Source: Hyphomicrobium sp. MC1 (GTDB lineage Bacteria; Pseudomonadota; Alphaproteobacteria; Rhizobiales; Hyphomicrobiaceae). Taken from it: a DNA stretch of 64,000 bases. This document shows, in pieces, positions 8,473 through 17,266 of the stretch (within the stretch, counting starts at the first letter, position 1; every line of letters begins with the position of its first letter). The stretch spans positions 248,001-312,000 of the forward strand of contig NC_015717.1 of the NCBI RefSeq assembly GCF_000253295.1, written 5' to 3'. A program made the position numbers and the translations under genes. The notes under the pieces were generated by a model. That model saw nothing but the letters and a program-made list of their open reading frames with translations. It ran no database searches and was not told the DNA's origin.

Positions 8473-9060
8473 ATGCAGATGAACGTGCGCCGTATCAGCA
8501 CGATCGTGGAGGACAAGTTCGAGGAAGCAGGGTATGTGGCGGATCCCCTCCTCCGGCGTGCCGCTATCGTGGCGGTCGTGCAGAATCCTTACGTGCATGG
8601 CTATGTCGAAGACTTGAAGCCGCTCGTAGACGCCAGCCCCAATGTCGGCGCGCAAATGGCACAGCGCCTCAGGGCGATCTTCGGAGACCTTGAGATCCAA
8701 GCCTATGGCAAGGGCGGGGTGGTTGGCCTCGCGGGCGAGCAGGAGCATGCCAACGCGCTTCTAACCACGGCCTTCGCCACGCCGTTCCGTGACGAAATCC
8801 CTGGGTCCGCCGCCTGGATATCGTCATTTACGAAAGTCGGCGCGCCGGGTTCTTCAATCGACATCCCGATGAATGCGGTCACGGACGTTTATGTACGTTC
8901 CCATTACAATGGGTTCACCGTTGTTCTGCCGGATTCGCCGATGCCTGACGAGATCGCGCTCATTTTCTGCGTTGCAAATCGTGGCAGACTCAACGCGCGC
9001 GTCGGGGGTATGAGTTTCGATGAGAGTCGGATTTCAGTCACAAGCGCGCAGCCTGCCTGA
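8473..9060 (+). CDS. Amino acid synthesis family protein (DUF1185)
   Basis: Matches by eye the DUF1185/'amino acid synthesis' family, whose biochemical role I do not know with certainty; members are often found beside catabolic amidohydrolases and monooxygenases. The 195 residues from this start open with MQMNVRRISTIVEDKFEEAG and carry conserved-looking KGGVVGLAGEQEHANALL and GAPGSSIDIPMN segments. The start at 8473 is chosen because GAATCCAGAGAG precedes it and an upstream in-frame ATG at 8380 gives an unlikely extension across the palindrome at 8422-8440. A strong terminator follows at 9088, so it is a one-gene unit divergent from the GntR operon. Confidence 0.75.
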   Translation: MQMNVRRISTIVEDKFEEAGYVADPLLRRAAIVAVVQNPYVHGYVEDLKPLVDASPNVGAQMAQRLRAIFGDLEIQAYGKGGVVGLAGEQEHANALLTTAFATPFRDEIPGSAAWISSFTKVGAPGSSIDIPMNAVTDVYVRSHYNGFTVVLPDSPMPDEIALIFCVANRGRLNARVGGMSFDESRISVTSAQPA

Positions 9061-9087
9061 TAGCTAGGCAAAAGCGTGATTCAATTT

Positions 9088-9119
9088 AAGCCCGCCGGCA
9101 GATTTCGGCGGGCTTTTTT
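9088..9119 (+). terminator. Rho-independent terminator after the DUF1185 gene
   Basis: Perfect 10-base stem AAGCCCGCCG / CGGCGGGCTT (9088-9097 with 9106-9115), 8-base loop, and a T run from 9114 to 9119 with further T-rich sequence. It lies 27 bases after the stop of the DUF1185 gene and separates it from the monooxygenase unit. Confidence 0.9.
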
Positions 9120-9225
9120 CTTTTTCCATGCGGCGTTATCGCCTCCGGTCTGGGTGCGACGGATCGGCGATGCAGGGAATGCATCCTCGCGATTGACATC
9201 GAACTTTTTGCGTACAATAAAAAGC

Positions 9226-9236
9226 TACAGATTGTA
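9226..9236. promoter_or_regulatory. TACA-N3-TGTA palindrome before hpaB-like gene
   Basis: TACAGATTGTA, inside a longer perfect inverted repeat AGCTACA-GAT-TGTAGCT (9223-9239), 46 bases before the chosen start of the monooxygenase. The same TACA-N3-TGTA pattern occurs at 12857-12867 and 22117-22127, each before another gene of the cluster, which suggests one regulator binds all three. Confidence 0.5.
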
Positions 9237-9285
9237 GCTATAGGCAGTCGCCTTTTCGCGTATGCCATGCAGGGAGCTCATGAAT

Positions 9286-10800
9286 ATGTCCATCGAAATC
9301 GCAGCGCGATCGGCGAGCGGCGAAATGTCGGAAACAGCCAGCTGCTCGCCTTCGTTGCGGACCGGTGCCGACTACCTTCGGTCTCTGGACGACGGACGGG
9401 CGGTCTACGTCGACGGAGAGAAAGTCAAGGATGTTACGAAGCATCCGGCTTTTGCGGAAGCTGCCAAGTCGTGTGCCCGCCTTTACGACATTGCCGCCGA
9501 TCCGGCGATGCGCGACCGCATGACATATACTTCGCCTTCGTCGGGAAAACCTGTGTTGCGGGCATTTCAAATTCCGAGATCGCATGAAGATCTGCGTTTG
9601 AAGCGACTAGCTTCCGAGACATGGTCTGAAGCGACATTCGGAATGATCGGAAGAACGCCTGACCATGTTGCTGGTTTCTTCTGCGGTTATGCTGCGGTAC
9701 CTGAGGTGTTCGCGGCAGGTGGGCAGCAATATGCAGACAATGTCGTTCGATTTTACGAGCATATTCGCGAGAACCATCTTTGGACTACCTACGCAATCGT
9801 GCCTCCACAGATTGATCGCTCGAAGCCCGCGCACAAACAAAGCGATCCGACTCTCTACGCCGGGGTCGTGAAGGAAACCGACGGTGGGATTGTCGTCTCG
9901 GGCGCTCAGCAGCTGGCGACCGCCGGCGTCTTCTCCGACTATCTTTATCTGAGCTGCATTCATCCGTTGCAGCCGGGCGATGAGAATTATGCAATTGGCG
10001 TCGCTATTCCGATGAATGCGCCGGGCTTGAAACTTTATCCGCGACGGCCGTTCGCCATGCAGGCGGGCAACTCGTTCGATTACCCTTTGACGTCGCGTTT
10101 CGATGAAAGCGACTGTTTTGTCGTTCTCGACAACGTCACTGTCCCTTGGGAGGACGTCTTCATCTATCGCAATCCCGCTGTTTGCAGGGACCAATGGTGG
10201 AAGACGCCGTCGCATTCCTACGGCAACCTGCAGGCGCAAGCCCGATATGCGACGAAGCTCCGGTTCATGATGGGGCTCGCGAAGCGTATGAACGAGATGA
10301 CCGGCAACGATGCCGTGCCGCCCGTTCAGGTTCAAATGGGTGAACTTGCGGCACTCGTGCAGATCGTCGAAACCGCGCTCGAAGCGCAAGAAACGTCAGC
10401 AACCATCGATGCCAACGGCGTGGTGTGGCCTTCCAAACCAGCACTCTATTCGGTGATGGCGCTTCAGTCGGAAATCAATCCTCGGATGATCGACATCGTT
10501 CGCGAGTTGACAGGCGCTGCGATGATCAGCTTGCCGTCGTCGGTCAAGGATATCGAAAGCGCGGTAACTGGGCCTGATGTTGAGCGATACATGCAGTCCG
10601 GAGTTTCCAACGCAAAGGAGCGCATCGCGCTTATGCGACTGGCTTGGGATTTTATTGGGTCGGAATTTGGGAACCGTCACCAGCAATATGAAAAATTTTA
10701 CGGCGGTGCTTCGTTCCTGGTGAAGCAGAATATGTATCGCTCCTACGATTTTGCCCGTGCTGCGAGCCTCGTTGATAAGGCTCTCGCACTACCGGAGTGA
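9286..10800 (+). CDS. HpaB-type flavin-dependent monooxygenase, oxygenase component
   Basis: Belongs to the 4-hydroxyphenylacetate 3-monooxygenase/pyoverdin-chromophore hydroxylase family, FADH2-using enzymes that hydroxylate phenol-like rings ortho to an OH. About 504 residues, normal length. Family segments seen include GRTPDHVAGFF, the flavin-contact region around GAQQLATAGVFSDYLYLS, and VPWEDVFIYRN. The start at 9286 has AGGGAG nine bases upstream; in-frame ATGs at 9262 and 9280 are less well placed. The reductase partner follows at 10939. Substrate is probably a hydroxylated (hetero)aromatic made by the molybdenum hydroxylase (inference). Confidence 0.9.
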   Translation: MSIEIAARSASGEMSETASCSPSLRTGADYLRSLDDGRAVYVDGEKVKDVTKHPAFAEAAKSCARLYDIAADPAMRDRMTYTSPSSGKPVLRAFQIPRSHEDLRLKRLASETWSEATFGMIGRTPDHVAGFFCGYAAVPEVFAAGGQQYADNVVRFYEHIRENHLWTTYAIVPPQIDRSKPAHKQSDPTLYAGVVKETDGGIVVSGAQQLATAGVFSDYLYLSCIHPLQPGDENYAIGVAIPMNAPGLKLYPRRPFAMQAGNSFDYPLTSRFDESDCFVVLDNVTVPWEDVFIYRNPAVCRDQWWKTPSHSYGNLQAQARYATKLRFMMGLAKRMNEMTGNDAVPPVQVQMGELAALVQIVETALEAQETSATIDANGVVWPSKPALYSVMALQSEINPRMIDIVRELTGAAMISLPSSVKDIESAVTGPDVERYMQSGVSNAKERIALMRLAWDFIGSEFGNRHQQYEKFYGGASFLVKQNMYRSYDFARAASLVDKALALPE

Positions 10801-10938
10801 TGGCCACGCTGCCGGGGCCGATGCGATCGGCTCGGCGCGGCCGTGTAGGGGGGAGGCTTCGGATCGAGGATTGCGCGTTCGGCGTATTCTCGATCCGAAG
10901 TCTGATAAGACTTCAACGGCTCAGTATGAAGGTACGCG

Positions 10939-11493
10939 ATGGACAGCTGGTCTGCCCCCTTTTCGCCGCGCGATCTGAGAGATGCGTTCGGCTTATTTCC
11001 GACTGGGGTTGCGGTTATCACCGCAAATTCGGCCAATAGCGAGCGGCTCGGGCTGACGGTCAGCTCATTCAATTCTGTTTCGGTCGATCCACCGCTCGTT
11101 CAATTCAGCATTGCGAAAACCGCCAAGTCGCTTCCTGCCTGGGAGGCCGTGTCCGATTTTGCGGTGAATATTCTCGCAGAACACCAGAGCGAAATCTCGA
11201 CGCGCTTCGCAAAGGCGCTGTCGGACAAGTGGGAAGGCGTTCATTCCGTTGCTGCAACTATGATCGACGCGCACCTTATCCACGACGTGTTGGCTGCGAT
11301 GGAATGCAAGGTGTGGGCGCGGTACGACGGCGGCGATCACATCATCCTGCTCGGCGAGGTCGTGCATTTTCTGAAAACGAAGAAAGAGCGCCCACGACCG
11401 TTGGTTTTCGCCAACGGGCGGTACCGCAAGCTCGATTCCGGCGAGGTGATCGAGACACCGTACGACGTCTCGCATCTGCTTCACGGCTGGTAG
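10939..11493 (+). CDS. Flavin reductase, HpaC-type
   Basis: Small flavin:NAD(P)H reductase of the HpaC/FMN-binding split-barrel family; it supplies reduced flavin to the HpaB-type oxygenase just upstream. Visible family features are FRDAFGLFPTGVAVIT-like N terminus (residues about 9-30), GLTVSSFNSVSVDPPLVQFSI and the HIILLGEVVHF strand. 184 residues is slightly longer than HpaC (about 170). Separated from the oxygenase by 138 bases, so it may have its own ribosome entry within one transcript. Downstream lies a bidirectional terminator at 11637. Confidence 0.92.
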   Translation: MDSWSAPFSPRDLRDAFGLFPTGVAVITANSANSERLGLTVSSFNSVSVDPPLVQFSIAKTAKSLPAWEAVSDFAVNILAEHQSEISTRFAKALSDKWEGVHSVAATMIDAHLIHDVLAAMECKVWARYDGGDHIILLGEVVHFLKTKKERPRPLVFANGRYRKLDSGEVIETPYDVSHLLHGW

Positions 11494-11636
11494 CCGACAG
11501 TCATCTTACGTCGCTTCCATTTCCAACGTATATATTCGCCCTCCAGTAGCAGCGAGCGATTAGACTGCGCCTGGGATACCGCTTGGTGTTTTTCGGCGGT
11601 TCTGAATGATGAGTAACGAAAAGCCAAATTTGCATG

Positions 11637-11668
11637 AAAAAACGCGGTCGAAGACGACCGCGTTTTTT
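11637..11668. terminator. Bidirectional rho-independent terminator
   Basis: Perfect 14-base inverted repeat AAAAAACGCGGTCG / CGACCGCGTTTTTT with loop AAGA. The A run on one side and the T run on the other make it work in both directions. It sits between the convergent flavin reductase (ends 11493) and the binding-protein gene (ends 11688). Confidence 0.93.
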
Positions 11669-11687
11669 GTTTACATCAATGCAGTTT

Positions 11688-12728
11688 TCATTCGAACGGA
11701 TTGCTTTTTTTCAACCTTTCCGCAGCTTCCTTCACGATCGAAAGATCGAACAGATCTTCCTTCGAGACTTTATTCTTCAGCAGGCTAAACGGCTTTTCCG
11801 CCCAGAAGTCCTGCATAGCCATGATCGAGTCCACGTTAGGAAGGCCATCTTCGTTGATGTAGGTCCAATGCGGCGCGATGGCCGTGACCATTTCCGGCTT
11901 GTTGAGGACGGTGTTCTTGGCGAGGATTTCGATAATATCCCGGTGTGCGGAAGGCGCCTTCGCAGCGGCGTCGAATTCCTTGATCCCTTCCAGATAGGCC
12001 ATGGCGAAGCGGATCATGACGTCGCGGTTCTTAGCGATGAAATCCTTCCGCGCCGCATAGGTCGCAATCTGGACACCTGGCTCGATATCGTATCCCGTCG
12101 CGACGATCGGACCCCAACCGGATTTCTTCGCGAAGAGGCTGAACTGATAAGAAATGGCTGCAACGTCGATATTCTTCTGGCCCAGCATTTTCATCAAGTC
12201 GGGCTGACCGATATTGACGACCCAGGAGACGTCCGAGACGGGGTTGAGACCGGCCTTCTGAAGGGCCTTCGCCATCAAATACTGGTTGATGCTGCCGACG
12301 GAATTGACGCCGACCCGGGCACCCTTCAGCAGACGGAAATCAGCGATCGACTTTACTCCTTTCGCGGCCATGTCATTCGTGATGCTGATCGTCGTGTAGG
12401 CTTGGTCCTTGCTGTCGTTGCCACGGTCGAGAATTATGACGAGCGGCGCGCCTTTTGAAACGGCGTTGAAAAGACCTGCCGAGGCGGGCATCGTGCTGAC
12501 GTCGATTTCGCCAGCGATCATTGCCGGGATGGCAAGCGCACCATCTGCAAATTTGCGGGTCTCGATATCGATGCCGACCTTCTTGAAATACCCTTTGTCG
12601 CGCGCAATGAAGAATGCCCCTCCTGAGACGAACGGGCCCTCCGCGACTCGAACCACGTCACCGGCAAAAGAGGGAGCGCCCGGTGTCACGAGTAGAGACA
12701 GGGCAAGCGCCCATGCTTTGGCTTTCAT
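11688..12728 (-). CDS. ABC transporter substrate-binding protein, NitT/TauT family
   Basis: Periplasmic binding protein with a signal peptide (MKAKAWALALSLLVTPGAPSFA, AxA-like cleavage) and an SsuA/TauA-type mature domain (VVRVAEGPFVSGGAFFIARDKGYFKKVGIDIETRKF). 346 residues. It is transcribed away from ubiD, and the matching ATPase and permease lie on the other side of the divergent promoter region (14504-16086). This is the second importer of the cluster, so either two substrates or two stages of one pathway are handled (inference). Confidence 0.92.
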   Translation of the reverse strand: MKAKAWALALSLLVTPGAPSFAGDVVRVAEGPFVSGGAFFIARDKGYFKKVGIDIETRKFADGALAIPAMIAGEIDVSTMPASAGLFNAVSKGAPLVIILDRGNDSKDQAYTTISITNDMAAKGVKSIADFRLLKGARVGVNSVGSINQYLMAKALQKAGLNPVSDVSWVVNIGQPDLMKMLGQKNIDVAAISYQFSLFAKKSGWGPIVATGYDIEPGVQIATYAARKDFIAKNRDVMIRFAMAYLEGIKEFDAAAKAPSAHRDIIEILAKNTVLNKPEMVTAIAPHWTYINEDGLPNVDSIMAMQDFWAEKPFSLLKNKVSKEDLFDLSIVKEAAERLKKSNPFE

Positions 12729-12856
12729 CTAATTCTGTCCTTCAATCACTGTAGCTGCCCGGACACTGTTTCTTACGAAAGCATCTCACTCTCGCTTCCG
12801 CATTTCCGAGAGAATTCAACTCCGTCGAGGGAGCATTTGGTAAATTGCAAATTACA

Positions 12857-12867
12857 TACATTTTGTA
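12857..12867. promoter_or_regulatory. TACA-N3-TGTA palindrome in divergent binding-protein/ubiD promoter
   Basis: TACATTTTGTA has the same 4-3-4 layout as the sites at 9226 and 22117. It lies in the AT-rich 338-base space between the divergent starts at 12728 and 13067. A related sequence, ATGTAATACAA, follows at 12880-12890. Confidence 0.45.
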
Positions 12868-13011
12868 CGTTTGTTTTGGATGTAATACAAGAATAGAAAC
12901 TAGGCGGCGAAGTTCGAATTACAGGCAGAATTTGCTGAATATTTGTGCGTGGATGTGGTCGTCTGCACGAGTGGACGAGGGAAGCGCTCCTTGACCTTAT
13001 ATATTATATAT

Positions 13012-13028
13012 GTACATTTGTTATGTAC
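13012..13028. promoter_or_regulatory. Inverted repeat GTACAT-N5-ATGTAC just before ubiD-like gene
   Basis: GTACATTTGTTATGTAC is a perfect 6-base inverted repeat with a 5-base centre, 38 bases before the ubiD start and directly after the AT-rich TATATTATATA stretch, which may hold the -10 region. The half-sites resemble the TACA/TGTA arms of the cluster palindromes but the spacing is wider. Candidate operator. Confidence 0.4.
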
Positions 13029-13066
13029 GTATTATTTTGGGAAGCGCTTTGGCGCGGGGAACTTCG

Positions 13067-14491
13067 ATGTACGCCGACCTTCGTGAATTCATTGGCCTCG
13101 TCGAGGCTGTCGGCGCTTTGCGTCACGTTAATGGGGCAAATGCGAAATTCGAACTGGGCGCAATCACTGAGGTTGCCGCAGGCTCACCCGAATGCCCCGC
13201 GCTTTTGTTTGATAATATCTCAGGATTTCGCCCAGGATTTCGTGTTTTTTCAAATGCGACAACAAGTCCGCAGCGGGCTGCTATCGCGTTAGGATTGGAT
13301 TCGGATCATTCGCCAATCGAACTTTTGAAACTGTGGAAGGACAGGCGCACAAAACTCGCGGCGATCCAACCAGCGCTCGTCGATAACGCTCAATTCTTCG
13401 AGAACGAGTTTCATGGCGACGACGTGGATCTTTATCGTTTCCCGGTTCCCACATGGCATGAGTACGATGGCGGACCGTATATCGGATCTGGAAGTCTTGT
13501 CGTGACCGGCGATCCCGACAGTGATTGGGTCAACGCTTCGATTTATCGCGTGCAGGTTCATGAGAAGAACTTGGTTACAGTCCAGTTCGATCATCAGGGG
13601 CGGCATGGGGCGATCATCGCAAGGAAATATTGGAACGCTGGCAAGCCTTGCCCTATCGTCATCGTCAACGGCCAGGATCCGGCTCTCTTTGTCGCGGGAT
13701 TTGAATATTTGCCCGAAGGGCATTCCGAGTATGCTTTCGCCGGTGCAATCAAAGGGCGCCCCATCGACATCGTCAAGGGTCCGACGACTGGGTTGCCTAT
13801 TCCGTCGCGTGCGGAAATCATCATGGAAGGCGTTCTTCTTCCGCCAAGTGAAATGACTTTGCCGGAAGGGCCGTTCGGGGAGTTTACCGGCTACTACGCG
13901 GCCGATACACGGCCTGCCGCGGTGATGCGGGTGGATTCGCTGTATCACCGTAACGATCCCATCCTCTTCGGGTCGCCGCCGCTGAAGCCACCGCGCTTTC
14001 ACTTTGGCCTGCCGTTTCGAGCTGTTGGAATCTGGAGCAATCTCGAAGCGTGTGGCGTGACCGATGTTGTCGGAACGTGGCAGCACGTCTCGCAGCTGAT
14101 GACGGTGATCGCTTTGAAGCAGCGCTATGCGGGACACGCCAAGCGCGCGGGACTGATAGCAGCCGGCAACAGCTATATGGGACGCATCGTCGTTACGGTC
14201 GATGAAGATATCGATCCTTCGAATTTGGCCGACGTGATGTGGGCGGTGACGACGCGATGCGAACCATCTGAGGCGGTCGATATTGTTCGCGACGCATGGA
14301 GTTCGTCGCTCGATCCGAGAATTCCTCCATCGGCGCGACAAGCCGGAATGACATCGCATTCGAAAATGATCATCGATGCTTGCAAGCCGTTCGGTTGGCG
14401 GGATGCATTTCCAAAATCATCAGCGCTTTCACCCGAACGGGCCGCCGAAGTCGCAGCAAAATGGAGGGACGCGCTTTCGAAGAAAGCGTGA
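13067..14491 (+). CDS. UbiD family (de)carboxylase
   Basis: Prenylated-FMN-dependent decarboxylase of the UbiD family, which removes or adds CO2 on aromatic or alpha-beta-unsaturated acids. From 13067 the protein is about 474 residues, close to UbiD length. The conserved region IIMEGVLLPPSEM followed by LPEGPFGEFTGYYA holds the E-(R)-E residues of the active site. An in-frame ATG at 13010 would add a 19-residue hydrophobic extension lying over the promoter palindrome and is not favoured. Cofactor is supplied by the UbiX gene at 16128 in the same operon. With a dedicated importer between them, this points to a catabolic, not ubiquinone, role. Confidence 0.92.
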   Translation: MYADLREFIGLVEAVGALRHVNGANAKFELGAITEVAAGSPECPALLFDNISGFRPGFRVFSNATTSPQRAAIALGLDSDHSPIELLKLWKDRRTKLAAIQPALVDNAQFFENEFHGDDVDLYRFPVPTWHEYDGGPYIGSGSLVVTGDPDSDWVNASIYRVQVHEKNLVTVQFDHQGRHGAIIARKYWNAGKPCPIVIVNGQDPALFVAGFEYLPEGHSEYAFAGAIKGRPIDIVKGPTTGLPIPSRAEIIMEGVLLPPSEMTLPEGPFGEFTGYYAADTRPAAVMRVDSLYHRNDPILFGSPPLKPPRFHFGLPFRAVGIWSNLEACGVTDVVGTWQHVSQLMTVIALKQRYAGHAKRAGLIAAGNSYMGRIVVTVDEDIDPSNLADVMWAVTTRCEPSEAVDIVRDAWSSSLDPRIPPSARQAGMTSHSKMIIDACKPFGWRDAFPKSSALSPERAAEVAAKWRDALSKKA

Positions 14492-14503
14492 CGGGGAAGA
14501 CGT

Positions 14504-15313
14504 ATGAACATTTACGCGCAAGACGTTCGGAAGGCTTTCTCGGCTCGGGACGGATCCACTTTCATCGCTCTTGAGAACTTTTCTCATTGCTTCAAGTCTG
14601 GGCAGTTCACCTGCATTCTCGGACCGAGCGGGTGCGGTAAGAGCACCATGGCCCAGATCGTCGGAGGTATCGAACCAGCGGATGGAGGTACCGTCCAGAT
14701 TGAACGCTCGGACGGCGCGCCTGCCGGTATGAAGCTCGGTTCGGCTTCCGTTATGGTTTGGCAGAACCAGAATCTTTTTCCATGGCGGACAATTCTCGAG
14801 AATGTCGCGTTCGGCCCTGAGATGGCCGGCGTGCCGCGAGCCGAACGAGAAGGTAAGGCGTTGGGGCTGATCAATTCGGTGGGGCTGCGCGGCTTCGAAA
14901 GGCATTATCCGCGGCAGCTTTCTGGCGGCATGCGCCAGCGTGCGGCTCTTGCCCGGGCATTGATGATGGATCGCCCGATTCTTCTTATGGACGAGCCATT
15001 CGGGGCTTTGGACGCTCAAACAAAAATCGTGATGCAAGAAGAGCTTCTCAGGATTTTCGAAGAGACGCGCAAGACCGTAATTTTCGTCACGCACTCGATC
15101 GACGAAGCAATTCTGCTTGGCGACGAAGTTATCGTCATGACCGCGCGCCCAGGTAAAATCAAAGAAGTCATTCCAATCGATCTTCCACGACCGCGATCGT
15201 TCGATCTGGTCAACACGCAGGAATTCGGACGGCTATTCGACCGGGCGTTTCATCTGATCCGCGACGAGGTTACCAAAGCTATGGCCGAAATGAACCAAGT
15301 GAGCCGCTCATGA
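14504..15313 (+). CDS. ABC transporter ATP-binding protein, NitT/TauT family
   Basis: ATPase of the second importer. Walker A GPSGCGKST near residue 44, Q-loop VWQNQN, signature LSGGMRQR, Walker B ILLMDEPFGALD, switch His VFVTHSIDEA. 269 residues. It starts 12 bases after ubiD and its 3' end overlaps the permease start by ATGA. The partner binding protein is the divergent gene at 11688-12728. Confidence 0.94.
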   Translation: MNIYAQDVRKAFSARDGSTFIALENFSHCFKSGQFTCILGPSGCGKSTMAQIVGGIEPADGGTVQIERSDGAPAGMKLGSASVMVWQNQNLFPWRTILENVAFGPEMAGVPRAEREGKALGLINSVGLRGFERHYPRQLSGGMRQRAALARALMMDRPILLMDEPFGALDAQTKIVMQEELLRIFEETRKTVIFVTHSIDEAILLGDEVIVMTARPGKIKEVIPIDLPRPRSFDLVNTQEFGRLFDRAFHLIRDEVTKAMAEMNQVSRS

Positions 15314-16086
15314 CACGAACTATGACACGCACCTGGTTAGAGCGGATCTTGCCTGCGCTTAGCGTAATCGGATTTTTGGTTGCTTGGCAGATTTTTGTCG
15401 ATGTAAGGCACATTCCCTCGATTTACTTGCCGTCGCCCCTCGCGGTCGCCAAAGCGCTGGTAGTGATGGCTAAGGACGGCTCGCTCGTCGCCAATCTCAG
15501 CATGACGCTTCTCAGAATTTTTTCGGGCTTTTTGATCGCCGCCTTGTCGGGCATCGTCGTCGGGCTTCTGATGGGAATGTCGCGCCTGTTCGAGCGCGTG
15601 GTCGATCCTTGGATCGCAGCGCTCTATCCGCTGCCAAAGATTTCACTCATCCCGCTTCTGGTGATTTGGCTCGGCACGGGAGAATCCTATAAAATTATTA
15701 TCAGCGCGATCACGGCGTTCTTTCCGATTGCGATGAGCACGTACGCCGGTGTGCGGCAGGTTGATTCCGGGCTGATAAAGGCTGCCAAGGATCTAGGCGC
15801 AAGCTGGAGCCAGGTTCAGCTCCATGTCGTTTTGCCGGCGTCCATTCCCAGCATTTTTTCCGGGCTTCAACTCGGCATGGGAGTTGCGATCATCCTCGTG
15901 GTCGCGGCCGAAATGATCGGAAGCTCTGGAGAGGGAGGAATGGGTTATCTTCTCATTAATGCGGGGCAGGTTTTGGATACCGAACGCGTCTTCGCGTCTC
16001 TTGTTGTTTTGACGATCATGGGCGCGTGCATCATCAAAGGCCAGCAATGGCTCGAACGTAAGCTCGCGCCGTGGGCGACTTTGTGA
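15310..16086 (+). CDS. ABC transporter permease, NitT/TauT family
   Basis: Inner-membrane permease of the second importer; 258 residues with a first hydrophobic segment near 13-30 and a five- to six-segment core. EAA-like loop around residues 155-190 (AAKDLGASWSQVQLHVVLPASIPSIF). Coupled to the ATPase by ATGA. The gene order ubiD-ATPase-permease-ubiX places it inside the decarboxylase operon, so its cargo is probably the acid substrate of UbiD (inference). Confidence 0.94.
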   Translation: MTRTMTRTWLERILPALSVIGFLVAWQIFVDVRHIPSIYLPSPLAVAKALVVMAKDGSLVANLSMTLLRIFSGFLIAALSGIVVGLLMGMSRLFERVVDPWIAALYPLPKISLIPLLVIWLGTGESYKIIISAITAFFPIAMSTYAGVRQVDSGLIKAAKDLGASWSQVQLHVVLPASIPSIFSGLQLGMGVAIILVVAAEMIGSSGEGGMGYLLINAGQVLDTERVFASLVVLTIMGACIIKGQQWLERKLAPWATL

Positions 16087-16127
16087 GAAATATCGGGGCT
16101 GTGCGCAGCTCCATTTGGCTGGCGTAA

Positions 16128-16706
16128 ATGTCGAAGAAAAAGCTTATCGTAGGGATCAGTGGCGCGTCAGGTGCCATCTACGGGGTCCGTCTACTCGATG
16201 CGTTGGGCGCTCTTGGAATCGAGACGCATCTGGTGATGTCCAAGTCGGCTAAGATGACCTTGGCTTCCGAAACCGATCTTAAGGTTTCGGATGTTAATGC
16301 AAAGGCGAGCGTTGTCTACCAGATCGACGACGTCGGTGCGGCGATTGCCAGCGGCTCTTTCATCACCGCCGGAATGATCGTGGCGCCATGCTCGATCCGG
16401 ACGTTGAGCGAGATCGCGTGGGGGACCACGTCGAATTTGCTGACCCGAGCTGCCGACGTCACGCTTAAAGACAGGCGGCGCTTGGTCTTAATGGTGCGCG
16501 AAACGCCGCTGCATCTCGGGCATATTCGATCAATGGCACAGGCGACAGAGGCCGGAGCTATTATCGCGCCGCCGGTTCCGGCCTTCTACGCCAGGCCGCA
16601 ATCTATCGATGACATGATTGATCATTCGATTGGGCGCATGCTCGATTTATTCGAGATCGAAAATCATCTTGCACTGCGCTGGCCTGAACCGGGAGAGGAC
16701 AGATAG
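16128..16706 (+). CDS. ubiX: UbiX-type flavin prenyltransferase
   Basis: Makes prenylated FMN, the cofactor of UbiD enzymes, from reduced FMN and dimethylallyl (mono)phosphate. N-terminal GISGASGAIYGVRLLDAL is the flavin-binding segment; PCSIRTLSEIAWG and RETPLHLGHIRSM are conserved active-site blocks. 192 residues, the usual length. It follows the permease by 41 bases in the ubiD operon and its 3' end overlaps the convergent DUF2390 gene by 43 bases. Being in this operon it probably serves the UbiD at 13067, although a genome-wide UbiX may exist as well. Confidence 0.95.
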   Translation: MSKKKLIVGISGASGAIYGVRLLDALGALGIETHLVMSKSAKMTLASETDLKVSDVNAKASVVYQIDDVGAAIASGSFITAGMIVAPCSIRTLSEIAWGTTSNLLTRAADVTLKDRRRLVLMVRETPLHLGHIRSMAQATEAGAIIAPPVPAFYARPQSIDDMIDHSIGRMLDLFEIENHLALRWPEPGEDR

Positions 16707-17254
16707 GTCGGCGGCCTTTTCATGGAAGAAATGGCGTCCGGAAAAACTGCGAGACACGCCAGAGCCTTTTGTCTGATCTCTTCTTCTACGGAATATTTGT
16801 GGAAGTAAAAATCGCAAACAAGTTTGAGTGTGTCGTTAATTGTCGTCTCTTCGGAGTTTTGCGTCTTCTGGAAGAGACAACGACTTAAGAGCACCATCTG
16901 TTCACGTTCAGCCAGAAGCTCTGCTTCCAAAATTTTCTCTCTCAATGCTTTCAGCTGAGAGCCTCCGAACTGAGAGATGGCAGCTTTAAGCTCGGTCCGC
17001 ATGGCGCGCAGCGGAAGGACGTATTCTTTCCGAAGTGGCTCGACCAAGTGGTCCATTTCTCCAATGGTCTGCAGGTCGAGCGCGGTATTTTGCGTGATCG
17101 TGGCGTATAGGGCGGCAAGAAGAACCGGGATGTCTACGCGGCCATCATTCTGCAAAGCTAAGCAGCTATCTCGAACCCCAGGCTTTGCATACAGAGCAAC
17201 AACAAAATCCCATTGCGCGGCTTCCAGCTCATCAGCCTCACCACCAGCGGGCAT
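16664..17254 (-). CDS. DUF2390/TIGR02444 family protein
   Basis: A 196-residue protein resembling the TIGR02444/DUF2390 family by its N-terminal FVVALYAKPGVRDSCLALQNDGRVDIPVLLAALY motif. No enzymatic function is known to me. It is mostly helical, and the extra C-terminal half (about residues 125-196, with KLVCDFYFHKYSVEEEIRQKALACLAVF) is less typical. It lies 12 bases downstream of the MarR gene in the same direction, so the two form an operon convergent to ubiX. Confidence 0.6.
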   Translation of the reverse strand: MPAGGEADELEAAQWDFVVALYAKPGVRDSCLALQNDGRVDIPVLLAALYATITQNTALDLQTIGEMDHLVEPLRKEYVLPLRAMRTELKAAISQFGGSQLKALREKILEAELLAEREQMVLLSRCLFQKTQNSEETTINDTLKLVCDFYFHKYSVEEEIRQKALACLAVFPDAISSMKRPPTYLSSPGSGQRSAR

Positions 17255-17266
17255 CGAATGTGCTTC

